Part shown: piece after piece, positions 11,040-22,195 of the stretch | How positions within the stretch are numbered: the first letter of the stretch is position 1 | How the letters are laid out: every line of letters starts with the position of its first letter | Notes under the pieces: generated by a model | The model's database searches: none | Seen by the model: only the letters and a program-made list of their open reading frames with translations | What the model was told of the DNA's origin: nothing | NCBI GenBank assembly: GCA_002007465.1 | Contig: LNAC01001210.1 | Location: forward strand, 186,001-250,000 | Length of the DNA stretch: 64,000 nt | Reading direction: 5' to 3' | Origin: Ailurus styani | Lineage: Eukaryota > Chordata > Mammalia > Carnivora > Ailuridae | Program-made: the position numbers and the translations under genes

Positions 11040-12430
11040 ATGGGAGGAGGTGGACCATTATTCATCTTTCTATTGTGCAATGTGAGTTTTAAATGGGAAT
11101 ATAAGAGCATTTAATTTCTATGCAGAACCACAGAAATTACATGGTTTGTATTTTGTAGCTCACACATGCATATGTATTTTGATCTTAACACAACAGTGGA
11201 AATGCTATGCAGTCCATCTCAACAGTTTTTATTTCCCTCTTTGATAATGCACACATTCCACCAACATTCTGTACTTTTGGCTTACTGATCAATAAGGAAG
11301 AATCAAAAGGAAAAAGAACTATGGGTTGTTTTGTCTTTCCCTTAACTTTTCATGTCATCATTTACATTGTAGGTAGTTCGTTAATACAAGGAAGGAACGT
11401 AAGAGGATATGATAGGCTTCCTTGGTTGTTCTAGTTTCGTAGAATGCCACTGCTTTTTTCCTGCATTCAAAACAAGTTCTAGTTTGAATGAAAAGTGTGA
11501 CTTCTCCAGGCTGTTAGTGCCTCTGCTTACTTAAGTGTAGGTGTAAAATATACTTATCCTGGACTCAATTTGAGTCTCCCTGAACTTACGCATATTGTAG
11601 ATCTGTCAAAAATCTGTGCTTGTAGAGCATGATGAAGGATATATGTGAAAGGTGTGGTGGGGTGGGGATATGCGTTTTATATCTATCGCCTCTTTTCATG
11701 CTTGTATGCTGCATTGTCCCATGGACTTGACTTACAAAGTACAAGGTCAAAGATACAATCATTCTGTATTTAAGAAGATGACCTTTAAACTAAGCTCAGA
11801 GCTCTTATGAGCACAGGTCTTTTGAGTATAAGATAAGTATTCTATAGAGGCTGTGTAGTGAGCATCACAAAAGCTATATGCTAATGGGACAGCAAGGAAC
11901 TGTGGCAGATATGTATATTGTGTGTATCTCTTCTGCTCACACTCATGTTCCATTGGACTTATAAAACACAAGTTCAAAGATTAAATTATTAAGAATTTTA
12001 AGATGGCAACAACAAAGATTAAACCCAGGCTAAAGCCCTTCTGAATGTGGGTCCCTGTGTAACTGTATAGGTTGTATGCCTCTGAAGTTGGTCCTGGCTT
12101 CTTCCCTCACATTTTCGATGCTTGGGATAGAATGACTTAAAAGTTAAATTCAGCTGGGTCTGTTGACTAGAGACTACATGCGACCTCTTTATATGAATTG
12201 GGTTTCTGCCAGTGTGGTGGTTGGGTACCTTAGAGGGACCTTCCAGAGAACAAATATTCCAAAAGAACCAGGTGGAAATGGTTTGGCCTTTAATGACCTA
12301 ATTTTGGATATCACATAGTATCACTTCTGCTATACTCTATTGGTAGAAGCAGTCAAAAGGCTACTCTGATTTAAGGGGATGGGACATAGAGCCCACTTAC
12401 TGATGGAAAGAGTATAAAAAAATTTGAGAC
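11040..12430. other. Unassigned DNA
   Basis: No supported gene, RNA or repeat. The open frames at 11207-11434 and 11759-11977 show no recognisable domain. Confidence 0.4.
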
Positions 12431-12431
12431 C

Positions 12432-12800
12432 ATGTTTTAAAAACACTTTATTTTATTTTTATTTCTTATTTAAATTCAATTTAGTTAACATATAGTATGT
12501 TATTAGTTTCAGGGGGAGGATTTAGTGATTCAACAGTTGCATATAACACCTAGTACTCATTACATCAAGTGCCCTCCTTAATGCCTGTCACCCAATTACC
12601 CTATTCCCTCACCCAGCTTCCCTCCAGCAAAACAATCTGCTTTAGTGATAAAGGCACTCGGGTGTTTTCATACACTTCTTTTTCTCTCTTCTCCATTCTC
12701 CCATCTAGTACTTTCTCTCTCATCTCCCTTTTCCCTCTTCCTATCCTCTTCCTCCTCCTCCTCCTTTTTAAATTCTCATCGCACCACACTTTTTCTCATT
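12432..12800 (-). mobile_element. L1 3' end, minus strand, middle-aged
   Basis: On the plus strand it reads as the reverse complement of a carnivore L1 3'UTR: 'CAATTTAGTTAACATATAGT', 'GATTCAACAGTTGCATATAA', 'CATTACATCAAGTGCCCTCC', 'CACCCAGCTTCCCTCCAGCA'. A pyrimidine-rich tract (12675-12770) with a CCT run follows. The Arg-rich minus-strand open frame at 12601-12789 is only the complement of that tract. Confidence 0.8.
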
Positions 12801-13940
12801 GTTGAATAGGAGAAAAAATTTAGAGAGTTGGAGAAACATGAAAGTGAGTGAGAAACTAAGTGAAAGGAAGAGAGAATGTGGGATTAGCACCTTTCTATTT
12901 AACTATGTGAATTTATGTCAATACTTAAAAATTCCAGATACCCAGATTATCTCTATTCACTCCATCTCAGCTCTACCTTAATTTCAAGAAAGATCTGTGA
13001 TTATACACATTTCCCTTTCTTTCTATTTATTTTTCACCTATTTGTCTATCATCTCTGTACTTCACTTACCTATCAATTCTGCTACATTGCTTGACTCTCC
13101 TAGAATTCAAGCAACATGGTTTCAAATATTCCATAATCAGCATTATATAAAAGAGATAGAAACTTATTCCAAATAAACTGAAGCAAGATGTGGCTGCAAG
13201 AGGAATTTTGGCCTATAAACGTGAAAAAATATCTTATTGTATATTCTAAGAGAATGCATTTGGCAAGAGCATAGACTTCAGTGGAAACTGATAGAGCTGG
13301 TTTGTATAAAGCATCTTTAACCCATCTGCCACTTGAATGATGGCTTCTGACTCAGTCTCTTTATTTCAAAGGATACCAGTTGAGTATTGCCTTAAATCTC
13401 ACCAGCACTCATAAAATAGTACTTTGATTTGCTAAGTGGAACTAAATCAGAAACATGTAGACTTGGCATCACTCAGATTTACAAAATGATTGAGCAGTGT
13501 CAGGATAATGCCAAGTAAAACAATGTGATGAACTCTGAACAATATTTTCTCATATATCTAAGAGTACTTGGTTCCAGGCTTTCCATAGTCAATGTCAAAG
13601 ATACCCTGACCCTGATGGAATCTGTGGCTTTAAGAAGGAAATATGTCATGGTATTTGTCCTTAAAGCCATTACTTCCCAAATGCCATAGACCTGGTTTAC
13701 ATTGTTTACTAGCAAAGTAAAAAGCAACAAAAGAATTTTATAAATATTTTATAAGTATTGGGTTTTTGGCCAAGATAGTACAAACTAGTGTATTTTAAAG
13801 CAGTATCCTACAAGAAACATTAGGCTAACAACTTAAAACCGAAATGAAATCATTTTATGCTAAGAAATTATCTTCCTTTTCCTTTATTTAGATAATTACA
13901 ATGTTGTGTCCATATCATTTTGCATTCCACTTTTCCCGTG
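12801..13940. other. Unassigned DNA
   Basis: No confident feature. The minus-strand open frame at 13500-13730 is unrecognised. Confidence 0.4.
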
Positions 13941-13944
13941 GATT

Positions 13945-14110
13945 ATAACAGTGTGAAGAACATGGGCTTTGTAGCCAGACAGATCTGGGTTTGAATCTCG
14001 GCTCTATCTTGTATAGTCTCTATGGGCTCGGTCAAGTTGTTTATCCACTTTGGTGTTCAGTTTGTTGATTTGTGAAATGAGAATGACAGCAGACACTCAG
14101 ATATAACTTG
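13945..14110 (+). mobile_element. MIR SINE
   Basis: A clear MIR in sense: 'AACATGGGCTTTGTAGCCAG', 'CTGGGTTTGAATCTCGGCTC', 'GGTCAAGTTGTTTATCCAC', 'GTGAAATGAGAATGACAGCA'. The tRNA-derived B box (GGTTTGAATC) is still readable. Confidence 0.8.
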
Positions 14111-14229
14111 GGTTCCACATGACTAGTCTCTTTGTAGTATCTTACTCAAAGCAATAGCATTTAGCAGGAAAATGTAACTGAATGTAATTAAGATATATAA
14201 TCTTTAAAATAGGATAAACTTATAAAACA

Positions 14230-15185
14230 AAAAATTAATGGTTTTATTTAACTAACATACAATAAACTGCACATATTTAAAACATAAAATGTAATCAATT
14301 TTAGCATTTATATACACCCATGAAATCATCACCACAATCAAAATGATGAACACATCTATATACCCCCAAAGTTTCCTCATGCCCTTTTGTAATACCTTCT
14401 TTCTGCTTCACTCTGGTTCTGCCATCCCTAGGCTACCACTGACCTGTTTTCTGTTATTATACATCAGATTGCACTTAAAAACTTTTTTATATAAATGGAA
14501 TCACACAGTATGTGCTGTTATTTGTTGGCTTCTTTCACTCAGCATAATTATTTTGAGATGCATCCATGTTGTTGCATGTATCAATAATTCATTCCTTTTT
14601 GTTGTTGAATAATTGTATCAATTAATATTATACTGCAGTTTGGTTATCCATTTACCTGATGGTGGACATCTTTTGTTTTTTTCTTTCAGTTTTTATCATA
14701 AATGCAATCACTATTTACATTCTTGTGCAAGTCTTTCTATGGATATATGCATTTATTTCTCTGGCAAGGGTGTGTTTAACTTTTTAAGAAACTACCAAAC
14801 TGTCTTTTATAGTGGTTGCAATCATTTTACTTTCCACTAGTATTGTATGGAAGTTTTAGTAGCTTCACATCCTTAGTATGATCAGTCTTTGTAATTTTAG
14901 CCATTCTAATTGAAAGACAATGGTATCTAATTGTTCTTAGTTTTCGTTTTTCTCTAATGAAAAATGATGTTAGCATGATGTCCTATGCTTATTTGTCATC
15001 AGTATATCATCTTTGAAGAAGTGCATTTTCAAAAATTTTGCCCATTTAAAAAATTACATTGTTCATTTGTAATTAAGCTCTTAAGAGTTCTTTATATATT
15101 CCAGATAAAAGTCCTTTATTAGATAGATGATTTACAGATATTTTCTTCTGGTCTGTGGCTTGTCTTTTCATTCTCTGTATTTGTA
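14230..15185 (-). mobile_element. Ancient L1M, ORF2 3' part and 3'UTR, minus strand
   Basis: The reverse complement carries the conserved end of L1 ORF2. Landmarks on the plus strand are 'TTCTTTCACTCAGCATAATT', 'GATGCATCCATGTTGTTGCA', 'TAAGAAACTACCAAACTGTC', 'TTTAGCCATTCTAATTG' and 'GTCTGTGGCTTGTCTTTTC'. All reading frames are broken. It forms one old insertion with 15.77-16.44 kb. Confidence 0.85.
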
Positions 15186-15765
15186 CCATATAGATATAAC
15201 TGTGGTGTGCATATAATTAGGTACATAAGGAAGAAGAGAGGGAAGAAAAAGGTTTTGTTTTTTTTTTGTAACTTACTCTTATTAAAGTTTTTTTTTTAAA
15301 CTGGAAAATCACTTGTTTTCCATAGATGTAGCAACTTCAAATATGAGATAACACCTAAACCAATAAGGTTGTCTAAAAACTATAAAGTGATTTGAGAACT
15401 GAGAGGCCTGGCCCTGCTGACTTGATCCTAGTATTACCCTACAAGCCAAAATATATCAGTTACTAACTTCTTTGGGCAGAAATGGGGGAGGGGAGACGTT
15501 CTTTTAGTTTTTAAGGTAGCCATTCTCAATTTCTTCATGAGATAGTCTTGTATTTTTAAAGGACTTTTGAGATCCAGGTTGGTTCTAGAGCTTTCTTAAC
15601 GTGTACTTAGATAACATTTCCAGCTTCCTAGCTCACCTTAAGAATCCATTTGGAACCCAAAGATATCAGAATTAACTGAGTTCTGTAATCCTGGGTTTTG
15701 TTCAGACCAGGCTTAGAAAGCACTCTCAGGAGAACACTGACCTCAAAATATGAGTTGGGAAGTAT
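15186..15765. other. Unassigned DNA inside an old L1M region
   Basis: The sequence between two recognisable L1M parts does not read as L1 ORF2. It may be a later insertion that is now too diverged to name. Confidence 0.35.
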
Positions 15766-15769
15766 TCCC

Positions 15770-16440
15770 TCCTCCTCCATTTTCTGGACAAGTCTATGAA
15801 GGATTGGTATTATTTCTTCCTAAATGCTTAATAGAGTTCACCAGTGAAGCCATCTGGATCTGGTCTTTTCTTTGAGCGAAGATTTTAAATTATAAATTTA
15901 ATGTCTTTACTCATTATGGGTTTATTCAAATTTTCTATTTCTTCTTGAGTCAATTTTGGTTATTTGTGCCTTTCTAGGAGTTTGTTCATTTCATCTAAGT
16001 TGTCTGATTTGTTGAAATAAAACTTTATAATGCTCCCTTATGATCTTTTATGTGTCCTTATATATATTCCTGATTTTGGTGATTTGTCTTCTAAAAGACA
16101 AATTTTGGGTCTTGCTAAAATTTGAAAAACTATTTCTGTTTTTATTTTTCCTTTTCTAAGAAGCATTTTTTTGGTTTTGCTTATTTTTTACTTTTGTCTT
16201 TTTAACTCCTACTTAATTGATTTACAACCTACTATTTATTATTTCCTTTCTTTTCTTTGCTGTGGGTTGAATTTATTCTTCATTTTCTATGTTCTTATGG
16301 TGGAAGCTCGGGTTATTGATTTGAGATATTTTTCTAGCAGAGGCATTTAAAGTTGTAAATTCCCCTCTAAATATTGCGTAGCTGAAAATGGATAAATTTA
16401 TTGCTGGCTATTTTTTATTTCAGAAGTTTCTAATCTTGAT
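15770..16440 (-). mobile_element. Ancient L1M, reverse transcriptase region, minus strand
   Basis: The landmarks 'GATTGGTATTATTTCTTCCT', 'CACCAGTGAAGCCATCTGGA', 'TCAATTTTGGTTATTTGTGC' and 'GTTCATTTCATCTAAGTTGT' mark the L1 ORF2 segment downstream of the reverse transcriptase core. It continues upstream in ORF2 to about 16.4 kb and has many stops and indels. Confidence 0.85.
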
Positions 16441-16869
16441 TTGGCAGAGACTATCCAGATATTTGTTCTGTTTGGACATTGGGGTTGAATATTTACTGCC
16501 CTGCCAAAGCTACAATCTTTAGGAGCATATACACTCTTGCTGGGAATTTTGTTTTGTCCTAAACACTGTCCTTCAGAGAAAGTCTTACAAAACCATTTCC
16601 CCAGCTGTCTACCTATATCTGTTCACTTTGTGCTCTGCATTTGTGGTTTTCTGTGACATATTTTATTAGTGTTGTTGTTTTCCACACCCATTTGAAACTA
16701 GAGAGAGGTGAGGATGCCAGGGATCTAGTGTTCCAAATGATGAAAAGAACTGGAAGTTAGAAGGTTTGAATTTTGTTCCCACTTCACTACTCATCAGAGT
16801 TAGACATATATTTTGGATGAATGGGGTGATGTGATTTCAGAGGTATCAGGAAGGCATTCTTCATGCCTA

Positions 16870-17130
16870 AATTATTCTTCCTACCCACCTTTGTCTAGTT
16901 GATGCTCATTTACTTTTCACTCCTTGCCTTAGATATTTCTTCTAGAATTCTCTGATCCTTTGCACTTGGTTAGACCTTCCCTCTTATAACACTGTGTTTT
17001 AACTCTATGATAGCAAACCACACTTTAGTATAACTACTTGTTTATTTACCTATTCTCCATGTTTTCTGAGGATAGGGTCCATCAATTTGTTTCACATTGT
17101 ATACAGTAACTGGAAATATTGAGTACTCAT
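16870..17130 (+). mobile_element. L2-like 3' end
   Basis: The order 'CCTTGCCTTAGATATTTCTT', 'CCTTCCCTCTTATAACACTG', 'TTTTCTGAGGATAGGGTCCA', 'ATACAGTAACTGGAAATATT' matches a diverged L2 3' end in sense. Confidence 0.55.
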
Positions 17131-17156
17131 GTGGAATTTAAAAAAATCAATTTCTA

Positions 17157-17346
17157 GGGCACCTGGGTGGCTCAGTCATTAAGCATCTGCCTTCGGCTCA
17201 GGTCATGATCCCAGGGTCCTGGGATTGAGCCCTGCATCAGGCTCCCAGCTCTGTAGGAAGCCTGCTTCCCCCTCTCGCATTCCCTCTGCTTGTGTTCCCT
17301 CTCTTGCTGTGTCTCTCTCTGTGTCAAATAAATAAATAAAATCTTT
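17157..17346 (+). mobile_element. CAN-SINE, plus strand
   Basis: A complete carnivore tRNA-derived SINE. The head is 'GGGCACCTGGGTGGCTCAGT'; B-box-like sequence and a pyrimidine-rich body follow, then an AATAAATAAAATCTTTAAAA tail. A near-perfect target-site duplication is visible: AAAAAATCAATTTCT at 17141-17155 and AAAAAATCAATATCT at 17348-17362. A minus-strand open frame at 17172-17504 is an artefact of this SINE and the neighbouring L1 tail. Confidence 0.95.
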
Positions 17347-17395
17347 AAAAAAATCAATATCTGAAATTTAATAGTTATAGCTTTATTCCTTTGTA

Positions 17396-17615
17396 TGTTT
17401 TTTAAAATTAACATATAATGTATTATTTGTTTCAGGGGTACAGATCTGCGATTGATCAGTCTTAGACAGTTCATAGCGCTCACCATAGCACATAACCTCT
17501 CCAATGTCCATCACCCAGTTATCCCCTCGCTCTCACCCCCTCCACTCCAGCAACCCTCATTTTGTTTCCTGAGATTAAGAGTCTCTTATTGTCTCACTTT
17601 GTATGTTTTTTACTC
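17396..17615 (-). mobile_element. L1 3' end, minus strand
   Basis: The plus strand reads 'AACATATAATGTATTATTTG', 'CAGGGGTACAGATCTGCGAT', 'CAATGTCCATCACCCAGTTA', 'CAGCAACCCTCATTTTGTTT' and 'GATTAAGAGTCTCTTATTGT', all reverse complement of the L1 3'UTR. It is older than the copies at 0.75 and 34.4 kb. Confidence 0.85.
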
Positions 17616-18076
17616 ATCAATTTGCTTTTCAGATCCTTTCCTGAAAGCAGGCTTTGTTAGGAGAGTGCTTGGGATAACTTGAGGCAATATTGAAGGAGAA
17701 CTGGGCACAGAAGGGGCACATTAAGGCTCTATTTGCCTCTGAGCTTAACATGGTTTACTGGAATTCTTGTTTTCTGATGAACTTGTAATATTTTTATGTT
17801 ACCTTGCATGATTAATTTGCTTATATCTCACAAAATTATGCTGGTGATCTTGTTGTACCTGAGAAAAATATGTTCAGATTTAAAATGATCTAATAAACCA
17901 AGAGAAAGGGAAGATATAAAAAGAAGGAAATTTTAGTTTGTGGTGATTACTTTAGAAGACAACTAGGTCAGTTATGGTGTCATGTTCTAAGAATAGTATT
18001 AATGTCTGTAATATGCTTTAAGCATAAGAATAGTAAAGAAGGGTAAGGCTTGCTAAAGTTTACAAGGAACTTTTTT
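17616..18076. other. Unassigned DNA
   Basis: No gene or repeat I can support. Confidence 0.4.
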
Positions 18077-18087
18077 CTAATCGTACT

Positions 18088-18329
18088 GTTTTTTAAAATA
18101 TTTTATTTGTTTATTTATTTGAAAGAGAGAAAGAGAGCGCGTGCACACAAGCAGGGGGAGGGACAGACGGACAGGGAGACGCAAACCCTCCACTGAGCAG
18201 GGATCCTGATCCTAGGACTTGTTTTAGCAGGCCTTGATCCCAGGTCCTGATCCTAGGACTTGATCCGGGGAACCCGGGATCATGACCTGAGCCGAGATGC
18301 TTAACCAATTGAGCCACCCAGGTGCCCCT
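18088..18329 (-). mobile_element. CAN-SINE with internal duplication, minus strand
   Basis: Read on the minus strand it starts 'GGGGCACCTGGGTGGCTCAA'. Flanking duplications CTAATCGTACT (18077-18087) and CTAATCATACT (18330-18340) differ at one base. The copy is longer than its neighbours because an 18-base block occurs twice, at 18204-18221 and 18245-18262, which gives a 41-base tandem duplication in the body. The element faces the SINE at 18361 head to head. Confidence 0.93.
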
Positions 18330-18360
18330 CTAATCATACTTTTTTCTAAAGAGAGCTGTA

Positions 18361-18563
18361 GGACGCCTGGGTGGCTCAGCGGTTTAAAAGCCTCTGCATT
18401 CGGCTCAGGTCATGATCTCAGGGTCCTGGGATCGAGGCCCGCATCGGGCTCTCTGCTCGGCAGGGAGCCTGCTTCCTCCTCTCTCTCTGCCTGCCTCTCT
18501 GCCTACTTGTGATCTCTCTCTCTCTGTGTCAAATAAATAAATAAAATCTTTAAAAAAAAATAA
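18361..18563 (+). mobile_element. CAN-SINE, plus strand, young
   Basis: Full SINE beginning 'GGACGCCTGGGTGGCTCAGC', with a (CT)-rich region and an AATAAATAAAATCTTTAAAA tail. It is flanked by a perfect 14-base target-site duplication, TAAAGAGAGCTGTA, at 18347-18360 and 18564-18577, which indicates a recent insertion. Confidence 0.97.
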
Positions 18564-18577
18564 TAAAGAGAGCTGTA

Positions 18578-19150
18578 ATTCTACATTTCGAACCTAGAAT
18601 TACTACATTTTTATGTATATGGAAGGCTTGACACAACTTTTTTTCTTGATTTGAAAATAATTTTAAGTAAGACATTCTGGTAATAAATAATAATGCTTCA
18701 TATTAGTACGTCACCTTAAATTTCTCTTGGTTGATAAGGTATAATTTAAGAAAAATAATACCCGTACTTTGCTTTATGATCTGCAGAACATTTTCTTTAA
18801 AAATTATGAAAAGTTCATTCAATTGGAGAAAATTATACCACATACTATGTATATATTTAATATATCTTAAATATATATAAAATATAAGATCCCTTCTCCC
18901 CATGTTCTCCAATCTCACTGCCCTGGAATTGATACCATTAACAGTTGTATAAACTTCCAGACCTTTTTTTGTTCACATATAAATATATTTATGTGTATAT
19001 ATATATATATGATATTTATAGCAACAGTATGTTAAAAACAAAATTTAGCTGAGTAAATTTGAAGATCTACTTGGTTTTATTAAATGATTCAAGAATTGGG
19101 CAGCATCCCATCCAGCAGGTAGAGGGGAGCTCTGAGGAGATGCACAAAAT
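18578..19150. other. Unassigned AT-rich DNA
   Basis: Contains an (AT)n run with TATATA units near 18994-19012 and nothing else I can name. Confidence 0.45.
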
Positions 19151-19167
19151 GAAAGATTTTTATAGGA

Positions 19168-19360
19168 GGGGCACCTGGGTGGCTCAGCAGGTTAAAGCCC
19201 CTGCCTTCAGTTCAAGTCATGATCTCAGGGTCCTGGGATCTAGCCCCACATTGGGCTCCCTGCTCGGCAGGGAGCCTGCTCCCTCCTCTCTCTGCCTGCA
19301 TCTCTGCCTACTTGTGATCTCTCTCTGTGTGTCAAATAAATAAATAAAATCTTTAAAAAA
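19168..19360 (+). mobile_element. CAN-SINE, plus strand, young
   Basis: Complete SINE starting 'GGGGCACCTGGGTGGCTCAG'. It has a perfect 16-base target-site duplication, AAAGATTTTTATAGGA, at 19152-19167 and 19361-19376. The open frame at 19059-19343 is a read-through of the SINE. Confidence 0.97.
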
Positions 19361-19376
19361 AAAGATTTTTATAGGA

Positions 19377-20165
19377 AGAAGGGTGGGACAAGGAAGTTAT
19401 TAGCAAATGAAAAGGGTTGTTACAGGCAAGGTCACTTTCCCTTAGCGGAGGAAGCAGGGGGTCAGATAACCTTGTTCGCACAGAAAATTTCTGACTGACT
19501 AGTGAAGACTTAAATTTCTGGAGGATGTCAAAACTGCAGTTAGATTAGGTATTAACCCCTGGTTTGGTGATTTGGCCTAAATTATGTCATTTTGAGCCTG
19601 TGGTTTTCTTTTTAACAGGTATAGATATAGATATAAAATATATATATGCACACATTTATATACAACTTAGTTATTTTATTTAATGTATAGCTTGTGCATG
19701 TATTTTTATGAATTTAAGATAGTATTTCTGATTGATAGTTTACTAGCAATAGAATAACTGGAGTAAAGGTTAGTCACATTTTAAGTGTTACAGGCAAATT
19801 GCCTACCTAAAAGTTTTCTATTTTCTCCAGCTGTATATATGAATATCATGTTTCCCAAATCCTTGCCAGCATGGGTATTATCAATCTCTTTAATTCTTGC
19901 CAAGCTGAAAACTGGTACCTCCTTGTTTAGTTTGCAGTTTCCTGATCCCCAGTGTGGTTGAACATCTTGTATTTTTTTTTGTGAATTGTCTATTTAGGCC
20001 TTGCCACTTTTTCCCCCTCTGTGTTATTTGTATTTTTATACTGATTTGTAGTAGTTTTTGAATTATTAGGGATATTGACATTTTAAATATTTGTTATAAG
20101 TATTTTCCCTCAGTTTAACATTTGTCTTTTAACTTTGTTAATAGTGTGTGTCTTAAAAAAATTAA
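19377..20165. other. Unassigned DNA, possible L1M traces
   Basis: A TATA-rich run lies at 19620-19645. The part at 19.78-20.1 kb ('CTTGCCAGCATGGG', 'TTGTGAATTGTCTATTTAG') has a minus-strand L1 ORF2 flavour, but I cannot align it firmly. Confidence 0.35.
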
Positions 20166-20169
20166 TTTG

Positions 20170-20345
20170 TATTTGGTCAAATCTTCAAGATTTTCACATG
20201 TATTCTCATACAATCTTTAAACCAAATCAATGAAGGTAAGAATTATTATTATCATTGCACAGATGAACTTGCTGAGGTTCATAGAGCTTAAATTACTGGC
20301 CCAAGAAGGAAGGGATTCATATCTGAGCCTGCGTTGCTAGAAATA
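20170..20345 (-). mobile_element. MIR SINE, minus strand
   Basis: Reverse-complement MIR: 'TTGCACAGATGAACTTGCTG', 'CATAGAGCTTAAATTACTGG', 'CATATCTGAGCCTGCGTTGC'. Confidence 0.65.
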
Positions 20346-21205
20346 GCACACCAGGATAAGGAAATTTAGAAAATAGGAGAATTGGCTAAGGAGCCACAGA
20401 ACAAAGAATGTTCCCTTCCAAACTGACTGTTCCTTATGGTTCAGCCATTGGTCAGTAGTCTTTAAGGAGACCGTACCTAAAGCAGCAGTAATAGTTTGTA
20501 ATAGCCTCTAGGTGGTTTTGTTAATATGAGGTGTTTGTAACTCCTTTGGCTTAACTTTGACACCCATTTCCCTTCCCTGCCTCTCCTTGCCAACTTTGTT
20601 TTATGGCTCTCTTGACTTAGGTCTTGGTTATTAATTTTACTTACTTCATGACTTCTGGCTCTGACCACTGGCTATGCCTATGGACAGATTACTGGCTGCA
20701 ATCTCAGTAGATCTCCCAGTTCCAGATTTAGTATTTTGGCCCTGGTTGAAGACCATGGTGATTACACTGGCCTTTATATCAGTGGACAACAGAGAGATGG
20801 AGAGTTGGGGAAAATGCAACAGAAAAAACTTTATTTAAAAATGCCCTCAGAGAAAATGCCCTCAAAATGTTTAATGAGAAACTTCAGCTACTAAATACCA
20901 AGTATCTGTGAGGAAGTAGGGGTAGGTTGGAAGAGTGGTACATTTCATTCTTCTTTCTGACTGGAAAGAGCTAGTTTATAGGCAGTTTAGTTATGTACAG
21001 AAGACTACTGATAGGGATTTTGGTAGCAAATTGATAGAAGTCTTGGAGAAGTTTCTGCCCATTTCCCCCACCCCTCCCACTACCACCAGCAGCTTACTAT
21101 AAGCATATACGATCACTATCTCATACCCAAACATGGCGAAAAGCCACATTTTCCTCTCATACTTTTTAGCAGTTGGAAATTTCTGTAAGTTATATCTTTT
21201 TATTA
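20346..21205. other. Unassigned DNA
   Basis: No supported feature. The minus-strand open frames at 20477-20668 and 20991-21209 have no recognisable domain. Confidence 0.4.
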
Positions 21206-21222
21206 ACAAATGCTTCTATTTT

Positions 21223-21389
21223 TAAAAAAAGATTTTAGTTATTTATTTGAGAGAGAGAGCATGAGTGGAGGGAGAGGAGGGCAAAGGGAGAGGGAGAAAC
21301 AGACTCCCTGCTGAGCAGGGACTCGATCCCTGAGACCATGACCTGAGCCAAAGGCAGACACTTAATCTACCGAACCACCCAGACACCCC
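21223..21389 (-). mobile_element. CAN-SINE, minus strand
   Basis: Diverged carnivore SINE with a GA-rich body. Its duplications, ACAAATGCTTCTATTTT (21206-21222) and ACAAATGTTTCTATTTT (21390-21406), differ by one base in 17. Confidence 0.93.
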
Positions 21390-21419
21390 ACAAATGTTTC
21401 TATTTTGAAGAATTTCTAT

Positions 21420-21598
21420 TTTTTTAAAAAGATATCGTGTACATATAATACCTAATTTTATCTTTATAATGACCCAATTTATGGATAGGGAATGTGAGAC
21501 ACAGAGAGTTTAAATAATTTGCCAACACCCACACAGCTAGGAGGCATCCAGGGTCTATGCTCTTTACTGTCCTAACCACTATGCTGTGCTGCTGCTCA
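21420..21598 (-). mobile_element. MIR SINE, minus strand
   Basis: 'CAATTTATGGATAGGGAATG', 'CACAGAGAGTTTAAATAATT', 'CACACAGCTAGGAGGCATCC', 'CTAACCACTATGCTGTGCTG'. The tRNA-like head is well preserved. Confidence 0.8.
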
Positions 21599-21635
21599 TG
21601 GGCAGAAATATATGAGAGGGTGAACATCTTCTTTA

Positions 21636-21830
21636 ATAATAGCTAACACTTATTTTTTATTATATTCCAGGACAAGTACTACATGCTTAATATGAAAATG
21701 TTACTTAATCTTTACCATAGTTCTTTGTGGGGAGGTACTGTTATTTATTTTATAGATGTAAAACCTGAAGTTTAGAAGGGTAAAGACACTTGCTCAAGGT
21801 CATACAATCAGTAACGGCAATGTTATAATG
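21636..21830 (-). mobile_element. Second MIR SINE, minus strand
   Basis: 'TAATAGCTAACACTTATTTT', 'TTTTATAGATGTAAAACCTG', 'TTGCTCAAGGTCATACAATC'. It lies about 40 bp from the preceding MIR in the same orientation. Confidence 0.75.
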
Positions 21831-21989
21831 ATAAAAAACAAGCAACAATAAACCCCAGCTACATTTATCCTCTTAAGCGTTGAACTCACAGACCTACAAT
21901 TATAAGTTCAGATACTGAAAGGCAACTTTCAGAAATTCCTGAGAGTAACAGTAATGGACATCTCAATTGAGGACTTGATGTCGAGGCAG

Positions 21990-22195
21990 AGTGGTACAGT
22001 GGACAGCATACTGGGCCAAACTGGACCACTGGAGATAGGCTACTAGGATTGGAGTTCTAAACCCGGCCACCAACTCATGATGTGATGTTGTATAAGATAG
22101 TTCACCTCTCTGGTTTGAAGACTTATCTATAAAATTAATGCATAGGATTAGATAATCTCAAAGTAACTTTATGATTCAAATGCTCATTATTTGAG
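21990..22195 (+). mobile_element. MIR-like SINE
   Basis: 'GAGTGGTACAGTGGACAGCA', 'GATTGGAGTTCTAAACCCGG', 'GATAGTTCACCTCTCTGG', 'GATTAGATAATCTCAAAG': MIR/MIR3 pattern in sense. Confidence 0.6.

Noticed and set aside
12601..12789. Arg-rich basic open frame
   Set aside because: Complement of the pyrimidine tract in an antisense L1 3'UTR.
17157..17240. tRNA-like A and B box sequence
   Set aside because: The SINE heads are tRNA-derived, but none folds as an intact tRNA with acceptor stem and CCA context; no tRNA gene is called.
17172..17504. 110-codon minus-strand open frame
   Set aside because: It is made of antisense SINE sequence plus antisense L1 3'UTR; no domain and no host sequence of note.
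18111..19343. Recurring peptide of the type 'W(V/L)[19 protein letters not shown]' in frames at 18.1, 18.3, 19.1, 27.0 and 53.4 kb
   Set aside because: Looks like a small protein family, but every copy is a translation of the CAN-SINE head and B-box region.
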